In this document: positions 54,065 through 64,000 of the stretch, one piece after another
Layout: every line of letters begins with the position of its first letter
Numbering within the stretch: position 1 is the stretch's first letter
NCBI GenBank assembly: GCA_002105175.1
Contig: MCGE01000052.1
Span: 1 to 64,000, forward strand
Length of the DNA stretch: 64,000 nucleotides
Reading direction: 5' to 3'
Origin: Absidia repens
Lineage: Eukaryota > Mucoromycota > Mucoromycetes > Mucorales > Cunninghamellaceae
Notes under the pieces: generated by a model
Database searches by the model: none
What the model was told of the DNA's origin: nothing
Seen by the model: the letters and a program-made list of their open reading frames with translations, nothing else
Made by a program: the position numbers and the translations under genes

Positions 54065-54310
54065 AAAAGAAGTATATTTTATTCAGACGTAGATCCACAC
54101 TAAGACTAAATTAAACTAATGAAGACTGCAAAAAGCAGGCAAAAGGCGATCCTTAGATCCTAGATATAAAATGAAAGGGTTTTCCCATGGATGTTGAAAT
54201 CCCTGAGCTGAATCCCCTCCTAAACTAATCCTGCCACTAATCAATGATCACCAGAACCTCATGGAGGTCACAATGGTAGAGAGAGAAAAGACGGAAAAGA
54301 AAAAAAAAAA
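54065..54310 (+). repeat. R3 dispersed repeat
   Basis: Opens ATATTTTATTCAGACGTAGAT-like sequence; core AAATGAAAGGGTTTTCCCAT at about 54171; CTAAACTAATCCTGCCACTA; purine tail. Confidence 0.8.
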
Positions 54311-54344
54311 AAAGAATTCTCATCCCGCCCCCGTGTATTATAGG

Positions 54345-54620
54345 TGAGAAAATATTTGATTTCCTCACATATTAATTCGAATGCACAGATATAAAAAAAG
54401 ATGAATTTTTAAATTTGAAAAATTGAGTCAAAAGATTTCAGTAATTATAAAAAGACAGATATCAACAATTTACAGACTGTCATCTTCATATGTGCCACAG
54501 AGTAGGTAGTGCCTAACGTAATAACAATAATGGAGACTAACGAGCGATCAGCACTAGTCTAAAGGGACAATTGTAAAAAGAGAACTGATACATTGTAAAA
54601 GAAACAAAATAATGAAATGA
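54345..54620. repeat. B-gene 3' flank relic, copy without the gene
   Basis: GTGAGAAAATATTTGATTTCC, TTCATATGTGCCACAGAGTA, GTGCCTAACGTAATAACA and GACAATTGTAAAAAGAG follow the order of 48830-49230. No trace of the B coding region precedes it. Confidence 0.65.
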
Positions 54621-54860
54621 GATGTCACTCATTAAATCAAAGCAATCGTAAAGAGGAAACAAATGACCGAAGCCAATTAATGATGGTTGTAGACCCTAGA
54701 TCCAGAATGAGAGAATACCCCATAAATCTAGTCATCCCTGATGCGAAACCCCCTTCTAAACTGACCCTGACACTAAGCGAATTTTACAATAAACTTAAAG
54801 AAGTCAAAGTGTTGAAGACAGAAAAAATAAAATATGACCACGTGGACGGGGTTTGAAAGA
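54621..54860 (+). repeat. R3 dispersed repeat, degenerate
   Basis: AGATCCAGAATGAGAGAATACCCCAT (54700-54725, quoted in part elsewhere), then GCGAAACCCCCTTCTAAACT and GACACTAAGCGAA: the R3 order with many substitutions. Confidence 0.6.
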
Positions 54861-56240
54861 TATGTATTTTAGGGCTTTTTTTTTTTACAACATTCAACTT
54901 CATGCAACATGGTCACTCTCTTCTTATGACAGAAACTTCCACCATTCAACATCGTATCTCCTGTCTCATGATAGCAACTAGCAGCATTATTATTCTATTC
55001 GTTTTTTATTATTATTGTTTTTTTTTTGGCGGATACAAAAATGGCAGTCCCCTTCTTATTTCTCTCTTTTACCACATTCAACTCGATGCAAAATGATCAT
55101 TCTCTTCTCATGACAGCAGCCGGTGGCATGATGCTTCAATTTTTTATTGTACATTTACATACGCCATTCACAGCAGTGGCATAATGACTAACTCTTTTTT
55201 TTCTTGAAGCAATCACACCAATCAGCATCGATATAAGGACTGATATCTCACCCCTGACACAACTGCCGCCATGCCTTCGCACTCTTTGCTCTTTAGAATA
55301 ATACTTTTCCATACAGCGCTTTATAGCGCTCCACTCCACTATAGAATAGCTTGCCATTCAACATAGATAATTGCTTGCCCTCCTGGTTTATCTGATCCTG
55401 TATTATTCTACAATAAAAAAAATATTCGCCGTATACAGGATGCCTTCAAGGAGTACTTTTCAATAATTTGTAGCGTATTATACAGCGTTTTTAAATGATA
55501 TAAAGATGTTTCTCTTCCAAATACAACCTTGATGTACCTACCAAACTTTCTCTTCTGATGTCCAGGGACCTACACCCACATTCAATTTTATGCGTTGTAA
55601 GTTCTTCGAAATAAATCAATAAATAAAAACACACACAGTATCAAAACCGTCATTAAACTGTGGACGAGAGTAAAGTCATCAAAAAAGAAAAGACGGAACG
55701 TATTTTATTAGTAACATGTCATCTTGCAAATATAGGCGATCGCCATTATCAATACTCAGGATAATTGATATATTTGGGATACAGTAATAGTGTAGATTCA
55801 AATAGCATACAAAGTTTTTGAATACTAAATGACATTTATTTATCGTTACAGCAATTCCTATGAAATTTGCGAGGCATTTCAGGCGCAAAGCTCACATGAG
55901 TTTACTAAAATTTGTGTGCTGGGTGCTCACTAGGTCTTAAAAGACAGAAAATCGCACTTTATAAGGTAGTAAGTGAATAACATGGATTCTATTCGTTTTC
56001 CTATTCAATTGTCAATGCGATCTTTAACCATCCTCTTTTAAGGTCGAGCCTAGATAGTAGTTCCCCTTTTAATATTTTGTAGTGTCCGTCAAAGCGCTGT
56101 CCCCATGAACGGTGTTTTTTTTTTGGCTTTTTTCAATTTCCGCCTTTTTTTTTTTTTGTAACAAGAAAAAAAAACCCACTTTTGCTTTTCTGTCTTTTTC
56201 TTCTCTCTTTTTTTTAAAAAAAGGAAAAACACAGCAACTT
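54861..56240. other. Intergenic DNA upstream of the Nup155-like gene
   Basis: Two related blocks of about 60-100 bp, 54885-54990 and 55072-55135, share CACATTCAACT, ATGCAA, TCTCTTCTYATGACAG. The rest is unremarkable. T runs at 56115-56158 and 56201-56216 lie close to the start codon. Confidence 0.45.
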
Positions 56241-59200
56241 ATGATTGGCGACGAGATACGTAGCCAGATTGATGCAAATCTCCAACAGGATCAAAAACGG
56301 ATTGAATTCAATGCTTTTCTCAAAGGTAAGTCAGTCAGTCATTCAGTCAGTGATCGAAAACTGCCTCTCAATCTTTTGCTTACACTCGCGTCTTTTTTTT
56401 TTATTTATTTTGTTTGCAGACACGACCATAGATCAGTACTGTAGCTCCCAAACAACTTTGGAACAGGCGTTCAAGATTGATTCTACTAGCCAACTTCCAA
56501 AACATTTGGTGGCGATTCTTCAAGGTAAATAATAACTAAGAGCGCTAGGAAAATCTTTTACTCATTCCATTGTACCTTTTAGATCGACGAAATACATCAG
56601 CGACAGGAATACTTCCAGAGCTTCAACGGATATGGATTGCTTCGGGGACAATGATATATTTCTGGGATTATGTCAAGAGGTACGAAAGGATATGCAGATA
56701 GTTAAATGAAGTACGACTTTAACAAGAAATATTTTTTCTAGGACTTCATTTACGTATGAAACCAACGATAAAGTACACCAAGTAGGACTAGTCAAGCCAA
56801 AATCAGGTAAATGATACATATACACGGCGTTGGATGATAGCAAGAAGCGATTAACCTTTCGGTTGGATACGTTTGATACGTTAGGTCTATTTACCAGTAG
56901 TATCGATTGGATACTGGTGGTCAACACAACTCGTTACATAACCCTTTCTGGTGTGATCATTGGTGATGATAACAGTATGAAATTGGATAATTCTCAACGT
57001 CGATCTATTCCATCGGACGAGGTTAAAATGAAATCTATCATTGGTACTCATAATGCCAGGATCCTCATGCTTGGAGCTGATGATGGTCATATATATGAAT
57101 TGGTCTACAAGGTAAAATACTCGCTAGATTGATGTATGAAAGACAACTAATATACAATCATTATATACTAGGCGGATTCTTCCCAAGATCGTTTGGTTTG
57201 TCAGACTGATCATGGCTTACACACTTATTTTGGATTTCTACCGTTGTCGTCGCTCTTCAAATCTGTTCTTGACGTCAAAATAAAATCAATTGCAATGGAT
57301 CATCAACGAAACGTACTTTATGCTCTAGCAGAAAACTCCACAATTCAGGTATTAAAAATAGATAGGTGAATATTTTATGAATCAGTAGCTTACATTTTAT
57401 TTATTTAGATCATTTGTTTCGACGACGGCGATGTTACTTTCAAATTTGGCATCACATTGACAGACATCAACGACCAATTCGTATCTTTACTATTCGCAGC
57501 GTCCAAAGCTGATCCAATGAAAATGCCATCCTCATCTACACTCAACATTGTTGGCTCACCTCTTGCACCAAAAGCTTTCGATATCATATCAGTCCACCCT
57601 GTACCAAAACAACAACATACTACTACGCGTGATATTGCCTTTTATGCCGTCACTTCGCATGGATGTCGACTCTATTTCACCTCCAATGAACCAAATAGTA
57701 TCATCACGGAAAAATCCACATTTACCCTCAACCATGTGCGACTCGTTCCTCACGAAAACGATCAGTCTTCCGTCATTCATTTATCGTCCGAACGTCTTGA
57801 ATCTGCCTATCAAATGCAACATGGTGGCGTCTTTATGGCTCCAATTCATGGCAAAACCAAGAATAAACTGTGGATGACAAGTTATCAGGAACAACACCAT
57901 CAAGAAAATGGTGATATCAAGGTAGGCAAAAAAAACAATCAACCAGATGACAACAAACTGATATTTATTTATATATGATAGATTGAAGAAACCAGTGATG
58001 TGATGGAATATGAATCAGCGATTGTCGTTATTGGCCAACACATCAACAACAGCACTTCATCAACCTTTTACGAACGTACCGACACTTCAATCAACATGCC
58101 TTGTTCTCAATTCATCGTGATGACAAATAACGGTAATATTGTCACTTACAAGAAACAGCGACCGGTGGATCTTGTTTATCAATGTATTACAACAAACAAC
58201 CAAGACGATATCAACAGCCTATTGGTATTAGCATTGCAGCGTTTTGGATCGGTGGAAACTTATACGATGCTCTTGGATATTTTATCAACCTCACCAACCC
58301 ACTTGACGCAACAGCACCTCTTGTTTTCATTGGCAAAACATCACCCAGAACAATTCAATCAAGCACTGGCTTTGATCTATACCCGTATTGTGGCTCGTGT
58401 ATGGCAAAAGAATATCTTGATGTAAGTTTTTTGTTTTTCCTAAAAAAAAAAAAAAAAGATCATTAATCTGTCTTTTTCACATCTTCATTTGATCGCGGGG
58501 AAACTAGGGGCGATGACAAGGATGATCTCTATGACCTACTTGGGGACTGCAAAGACAGGCTGCAACAGGTTTATATACTTGTGAATACCTCTTGTTGTTC
58601 CAAGTTTGCCGGGAACATGTTAGAATTATTCCATTCAAGTATTCAAGTCATTTCTTTTGTTACTCTTTTGAAAAAGAAGCATATGTTTACTAGGTAAGTC
58701 CTTTCCCCTCCCCCGTCCCCTTCATTCCCCCGTTGTGTGCAAATAGAGAAGAGAAACTCATTGTCATCATATTTTTTTTTTTAAAAAAAAAGCGAACCAT
58801 GCGATGCCATTTGCTTTGCTGATTTGATCACAACACCGTATGGACACACCGTCTTGGAAAAACTAGTCAACAAGGCTATCCACTATTTTGCATCAACTGG
58901 TCAAGATCAAGGCATGATGATCAGTGCATTTTTAGTTGAACATTGTCCTACCCTCTTTGGCGATGCGCATCATTTAGCACTCTTTGAAGGTGACGAATAC
59001 TTGGCAACTGGCAAATACCTTGGCTCAACAGGACAGCAACAAACATCATACTTTGAAAAATCATTGGACAAGTATATGGATGGCATTGATTATTTACAAC
59101 CTGATGCTCGCACTCGTATTTGTGAGACGTATAAGGAACTGGGATATTACCAAGGTGTGGTGACATTCTCGGTGCATGCAGCCGCCCACCATTATCCAAC

Positions 59201-60419
59201 AGAAACGACGGAACGTATGTCACCGGCCATGACTGGATGCATTGCAGTAGACAGCACACCACCTACGACGATGACAGTGGACGATATAGACCCGATTCTT
59301 GCACTTTTGGATCATGTCAACAACCAAACTGATGATGGGCTGGTATCTGTGATTCGTATGACGTTACCGATCTATTCGCACAACAAAGCATTACACTACG
59401 CCATATATACCTGGTTGATGGACCATGACAAACTCCCACTTTTATTTGACGAAGAAAAGACCAACGATGTACGCACAACACAGCACTTGATCCAGTTTTT
59501 AGAACACGATTACGAAAACAAGCCTGTGGGGATGGATGCTTTGTACAAATACTACGACCATCGCGGTGACAAGGAAAAGACCATCACTTGTTTGACGACA
59601 TTGGCCATGGATATCCGGGGTAGTGACGTTTCCTTGAAACAACGTATCCAGTACTTACATCTTGCTCTGCAGAAGATAGACCAAACCAATCAGCAGCAAC
59701 AACAACGGCGATTGACATTATACTATGAAACGGCATTGGTGCAGCAGACGATTCTTAATCGGTTAGTACAAATGCAAGTGGAAGTGGATGACCGACTTGT
59801 GTCAAGTTTATTGGGCGTTGAAGACTTGCGGAAGGATTATGCGGAAAAGTACGGCTTGTGGGACCAAGTATTGCTATTGATGTGTCTATCAGGGAAAGAA
59901 GAAGGATCAGAATATACATTTGATTATGCAGCAATGAAAATGGCATGGGCTTGTTTCTTGGACACACAGCACGATTTGACAACATTACGATCTCAATTGG
60001 TGACTCTTGGAACAAAGCTTTATCCTTCCATCACCACTTTTCCCGTTTGTACGTTGGAGTTTTTGTTTTGAATTTTTTGAATGTGAATCGATCTTATTAC
60101 TCATCTTGAATATTATTACTTTTTCTTAAAAAAAAACGTAGATCTCATTGTATTCCTGTTGGAACCTTATAGTTTGACGCTTGACGCGAAAAAAGGCTTT
60201 GTCGTTGATCTTTTACTGGAAATTGGTGTACCATCTGCAGTCTTGGAAGATGCTTATGATTTTATTTTATACAACAAGGTAATGAAGAAACAAACCCCCC
60301 CCCCAAAAAAAAGGAATTGCAGGATTGTTAAAAATGCTCCCCTTTTTTTGTAGTTGTCGACCTCGGATAATGGTCATCTCCAAGAACAACTGGATTATCT
60401 CAAGATTTCCTCTTCATGA
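56241..60419 (+). CDS. Nup155/Nup170-type nuclear pore protein
   Basis: Twelve exons: 56241-56325, 56420-56524, 56583-56679, 56742-56806, 56885-57111, 57172-57348, 57409-57921, 57982-58421, 58508-58693, 58793-60048, 60142-60278, 60354-60419. Their sum is 3354 bp, in phase, 1117 residues. N-terminal half is the beta-propeller of the family: LPELQRIWIASGTMIYFWDY, VHQVGLVKPKSGLF, LGADDGHIYELVYK, RNVLYALAENSTIQ. The C-terminal half is the helical solenoid (LITTPYGHTVLEKLVNKAIH, ALYKYYDHRGDKEKTITCLT, GLWDQVLLLM). This inner-ring scaffold protein anchors the pore to the membrane and to Nup93-type partners. Family members are usually 1200-1500 residues; this one is compact. The weakest joint is intron 56807-56884. 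Convergent with the F-box gene at 60726. Confidence 0.93.
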
Positions 60420-60725
60420 ATCCTATATACATACACTCCCCTTTCCATCATCATCGCCAATAGTATAGTATAGTTTATATAGTACAACTCCCTTCCCCTT
60501 CACTAGTTACACTCACACACACACATTGATACACATCATATTTTTATAAAAATAAAACCCAAACCAAATTCAATCTAGACATTTGACTATATATTTTATG
60601 CATGTTGTAAAAAAACGACAGATTATGATTCAAAACAAAACAAAAAAAAAAGTGATTTATTTTACTATCAAAAACATCTACTACTATCTACATAATAGAT
60701 ATATATATATATATATCATCTACAA
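60420..60725. other. Convergent intergenic region
   Basis: 3' ends of the Nup155-like gene (AATAAAA at about 60549) and of the minus-strand F-box gene, with an (AT)n run at 60700-60717. Confidence 0.6.
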
Positions 60726-61952
60726 CTACAAAAGTAACACTGGTTCTTCTTGATATCGCACCTTGCCCCACTTTTTCTGTTCCCGATCTTGATCCCACTG
60801 ATGGATGATGATTTGCTTGAACATAGGATTGATGCCAGTGCCGGAGATGTCCAAGACACGCAGGAATTCACATGAATGGACCAGAGATTTGATCCCTTGT
60901 TCATTGACTTGATTCAAAAACGCCAGCGAGAGATAGACCAGCGTAGATGTCATTGGACTGGCGGCTAATTGAATGAGGGAATGATTGGTGATCCTAAAAC
61001 AACGTGACAGATGAAGAAGGCGTAACTGAGGACAATGCTGCGCAATCGCCAGGACGGTTTCGTCGGTGATATCGTAAAGAGAGCATAACCGGAGATGTGT
61101 GATGGAAGAGGTCCAGACAGGTAATGCCTTGGTGAGACACGTATCCGTGACAAATCCACAATAAGAAAGATCCAAATGATGCAGTAATGATGATGATGAG
61201 AGTGTATGGTGTTGTTGTTGCTGTAAGTTGTTCTTTTTCTTTTGTTCGGCATGAATAAATGTCATCCACGCCACAGGTGTGATGTGTCGTGTCAAATCTA
61301 ACCACAGTCCCCGCATACCACCACCACCACCAGCGCTACTTGAGCCAACCCGACCAGCCAACGCATACATCGTCGCATCGCCAATTTGTGTACATCCAGA
61401 CACTTGCAAATATACCAGTTGTGGGCACTGCGTCAGGACTTGGGCCATCTCCATATCGGTCACTTTGGTGAGCCATTCCGCTTCCTTGATGGTGGTGTCC
61501 ATATCGGTATAGTTCTCACTGTCATCGCCATCGTTTTTTTGTATCAGTAATCGTTCTAGTCCCGTATTGTCCAAATCCACCTGCTGAATCCGCACATACC
61601 CTTGATCCTCGACATCCCGATCCGTGACGAGGCCGCGAGCGTTGCGTAAAAGGCCTGTACTGCTGCGTGGTATGAGTCGTGGTGAAGGTCGAAGGACAAG
61701 TGAAGTGACCGATGACCGAAGCCATAATGGTGGCTTGCTGCTGCCGGTACAACAAGCAACCAGTCGATGCCAATGAACCAATGTGCGGATATAAATATGA
61801 CGATAGAGAAGTGGCGACCCAACCGCATGCCATTGCCGTGAGACCAGGACGAGTTGCGCTAAACTGGATCGTGGCACCTGATCAAAGATGGTTTGAAGGA
61901 GTTCATTCGGGAGCCCCGCATGGGGTGTTCGGTCAGTGGTCAAGGGCTTCAT
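60726..61952 (-). CDS. F-box / leucine-rich repeat protein
   Basis: 408 residues from the Met at 61952 (MKPLTTDRTPHAGLPNELLQ). A Met nine codons further up (61979) is in frame but starts a hydrophobic LFSFLFF stretch and is less likely. F-box at about residues 13-52 (LPNELLQTIFDQVPRSSLAQ, LVSRQWHAVGSPLLYRHIYI). LRRs of the cysteine-containing type follow (QCPQLVYLQVSGCTQIGDAT, HLDLSYCGFVTDTCLTKALP, HCPQLRLLHLSRCFRITNHS, VLDISGTGINP). This repeat pattern is like the Grr1/FBXL group of SCF receptors. A low-complexity insert QKKKNNLQQQQHHTLSSSSL interrupts the repeats near residue 240. Divergent from the acyltransferase gene. Confidence 0.92.
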   Translation of the reverse strand: MKPLTTDRTPHAGLPNELLQTIFDQVPRSSLAQLVLVSRQWHAVGSPLLYRHIYIRTLVHWHRLVACCTGSSKPPLWLRSSVTSLVLRPSPRLIPRSSTGLLRNARGLVTDRDVEDQGYVRIQQVDLDNTGLERLLIQKNDGDDSENYTDMDTTIKEAEWLTKVTDMEMAQVLTQCPQLVYLQVSGCTQIGDATMYALAGRVGSSSAGGGGGMRGLWLDLTRHITPVAWMTFIHAEQKKKNNLQQQQHHTLSSSSLLHHLDLSYCGFVTDTCLTKALPVWTSSITHLRLCSLYDITDETVLAIAQHCPQLRLLHLSRCFRITNHSLIQLAASPMTSTLVYLSLAFLNQVNEQGIKSLVHSCEFLRVLDISGTGINPMFKQIIIHQWDQDREQKKWGKVRYQEEPVLLL

Positions 61953-62366
61953 CGTAAAAAAAAGGAAAGAAAAAAGCAATGTAGTCAGTGTAGTGATGTG
62001 GGCAGCCGAGCAATTTTTTTTTTTTTCGGGATTGCTTCAAGTCAGCAACTTGTGAAGTTTTAAATCTCAGAAAGATTCCCCAAGTTACAACTGGGTGTTT
62101 GGAATAGGACAAAGGAGTGTAGTATAGTGTAGTATTGCGTGTTAATTTCTATTCGATCCAATAAAAAACGAGAATTATTTGAATTTAAAGTATGATTTTT
62201 ACAAACAGCATACTACCACTGTAGGTGCTTGAAGACCATATATGGAAAAAGGTCTTACACATCAGCTGCTGCGACAGGCTCCCGCAGCGGCTGGCGGTGG
62301 GTTTTTTTTTCCAAGGTATTTAAAGCGCAATTTCCCTTGTTTTGACTGATTGACAGCAAATACAAC
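61953..62366. promoter_or_regulatory. Shared divergent promoter region
   Basis: 413 bp between two divergent starts. A TATTTAAAG box at 62317-62325 lies about 42-50 bp before the acyltransferase ATG. CAGCTGCTGCGACAGGC at about 62261 is GC-richer and palindromic at its centre (CAGCTG). Confidence 0.55.
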
Positions 62367-63874
62367 ATGACAACTGTCGAGACTTCTACTATATATCCTA
62401 CCAATAAACACCACCTACCATCACCACCGTCGGTCATTACACTTCATGGACTGGATCTTCTCAGTGCACCCATACAGATCCACAATCATCGGTTTTTCCA
62501 TGCCCCCAGCAGCACTACTTTTGCTGATATTATCGACACGCTCAAAGCATCCCTTGCCGAGGCACTTGAATTTTATCCACCTGTCACAGGAACCGTTCTG
62601 ACAAATGATGAAAATGGCGACGTGTACATATCTTTGGCCGACAAGGATATTTTGGGAACTCCTTTTTTAGTCGATATCAAGCCCACGGCGTATGATGGTG
62701 ATAAAGAAGATTTGTCTCCTCGAACTGACGCAGTGCTGCCTCCTTTGACAAGCTCATTAGCTGTCAAAGTCACTCAGGTAGGAAAAAATAATGGGAAAAA
62801 AAAAAACCTCGTCCGTTCCTTCCGAATCACTTTTACTAAACTCATTCAACCTTCTAAAAATTTGTATAGTTTTCTTGTGGAACCATTGCCGTGGCCTCAT
62901 CTATCAACCACCAAGTTACTGATCTTCGGGGTTTCCTCGATTTTTTGGAAGTATGGGCAAAGATTGCGCGTGGTGAACCCATTGATTTGACAGCCATTCC
63001 TCAAGACTGGGCGCATCAACCTGGCCGCTTTTTCTCCGGACTGGCAAATGATGATTCCAAGATGGCGTCTCCTCCTTTCACAGCACTTCCTCATCTGGTC
63101 ACTGGTCCACCTGCTTTTTTACTGGTCTCATCAGCGGTCACACGGTGGAAACTCACCAAGTCGGCGACAGAACAGCTCAAGCACGATTTCTCTTCACAGC
63201 TGGCAGGATCAACATGTCAAAACGAACAACAGTGGATCTCATCAGGGGATGCGATTGCCGCGCTTGTATCTGGGGCCATTACTCGTGCACGACAACAAGG
63301 CAACGTAACGCGATTGGACGGTCGATCGAGCGAAGGTTCTGAGACGGAGGCTATTGCCATGGCCGCGGATGGTCGGGACAGGGCACCCAACAGGAATATG
63401 GCGAATGGACATTATTTTGGTAACTTCAACCCACTTTGGAGTGCAGCCACGTCAAGAGCGGATCTCTCCACTGCGACATGTGAAGCAGGCGCACGCGTTG
63501 CTTTGGCCATTCGTACAGCATTAAAGAAACAACTCAGCCCGGAAGCGATTGCCAACAAGATTGCATTTTTTGAACAACCTGAATTAACGCATCCACGCCC
63601 TGGACGTATCTCTTGGGCTGCCGATATTATCTTGACCAACTGGTGCCGCTTTGATTTACAAGGACCTGCGATGGACTTGGGCTGGGGATCCCCCTTTCAT
63701 GCTACCCCTAGTACTGGTGGTGTCTTTCCTCCTGGATACAGCTTGATGACCATGAACAAGGCCTCTGGCGATATCTTTATGTTGATTACGGTAGAAGCAG
63801 ACGCTGAAAAGTATTTGATATCTGACTCTTTACTGACAAGCTATGCTTCTTTGGATCCTGCTCATACCAATTAA
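62367..63874 (+). CDS. BAHD-type acyltransferase
   Basis: Exon 1 62367-62777, intron 62778-62869 (92 bp, GTAGGA..TTGTATAG), exon 2 62870-63874; 471 residues, in phase, the usual length for the family. The catalytic HxxxD motif appears as INHQVTDLRGF at about residue 150, directly after the splice junction. The structural DFGWG motif appears as AMDLGWGSPFH near residue 405, with Leu for Phe. Such enzymes transfer an acyl group from acyl-CoA to an alcohol or amine; in fungi the group includes trichothecene 3-O-acetyltransferase-like proteins. The acceptor cannot be told from sequence. No signal peptide; cytosolic. No biosynthetic cluster is seen around it within the window. Confidence 0.88.
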
Positions 63875-64000
63875 TAGAATTGTAGTTCCTTATTTTATTG
63901 TATTTTTTTCATGTATATACACTAATAAAAATATTGCCGTTTTGTATACATCAACCACTCTCCCACCAGCCTACATAGTGAATGTTTTTTTTGTATTGTT
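63875..64000. other. 3' flank of the acyltransferase gene
   Basis: CTAATAAAAATATT at about 63921 may be the polyadenylation signal. The window ends here. Confidence 0.5.

Noticed and set aside
1..64000. CRISPR arrays, operons, bacterial promoters and ribosome binding sites
   Set aside because: The window is eukaryotic: spliced genes, F-box and nucleoporin genes, retroelements. Tandem arrays here have no unique spacers of constant length.

Overview
Eukaryotic nuclear DNA, AT-rich, with short introns (about 60 to 120 bp, GT..AG) in the intact genes and a dense load of decayed transposable elements. Gene architecture (F-box/LRR proteins, a Nup155-type nucleoporin with 12 exons, a BAHD-type acyltransferase, small secreted cysteine-containing proteins) and the mobile-element mix (Ty3-like LTR elements, a DIRS-type element, a LINE, a Tc1-like element, a MULE carrying a peptidase domain) suggest a fungus, most likely Mucoromycota. 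That assignment is an inference; no rRNA or tRNA gene was found to anchor it. LAYOUT: 1-17.5 kb is gene-poor and made of minisatellites, solo LTRs, a truncated Tc1-like transposon, a Ty3-type pol remnant, an internally deleted DIRS element, and long AT-rich stretches with nothing recognisable. 17.6-18.7 kb (minus) holds an F-box/LRR gene. 19-38.9 kb is a nested transposon zone. It has a LINE inside an LTR, a 1.18-kb TIR element with an 8-bp duplication inside another copy of the same LTR, a solo LTR inside the intron of a broken MULE, and an internally deleted LTR element with matching LTRs and target duplication. 39.9-49.4 kb is a diverged tandem segmental duplication: each unit has a repeat called R3 here, a small secreted 4-Cys protein gene (A), the 5' part of an FHIP/FAM160-like gene, and a small secreted 6-Cys protein gene (B). 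Gene B of the first unit carries a frameshift. Further decayed copies of the B flank lie at 53.8-54.8 kb. 49.8-51.3 kb (minus) holds an intact two-exon gene of unknown family. 56.2-63.9 kb is ordinary gene-dense chromosome: Nup155-like (plus), F-box/LRR (minus), BAHD-like acyltransferase (plus). REPEAT NAMES used below are mine. LTR-A (about 318 bp, begins TGTCGTATTTG), LTR-B (about 434 bp, begins TGTCGTATCATG), LTR-C (about 445 bp), LTR-D (266-286 bp, with an ACCGTT/AACGGT palindrome), LTR-E (about 334 bp, begins TGTTGTATTT), R3 (dispersed, core GTTTCCCCATG, about 16 copies), R4 (GC-richer, about 170 bp). Many insertions keep perfect 5-bp or 8-bp target duplications, and three have a related uninterrupted copy elsewhere in the window, so the order of events can be read directly. 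No single operon-like novel system is evident. The most interesting material is the TIR family with subterminal tandem repeats, the MULE with a USP-like domain, and the duplicated secreted-protein cluster.
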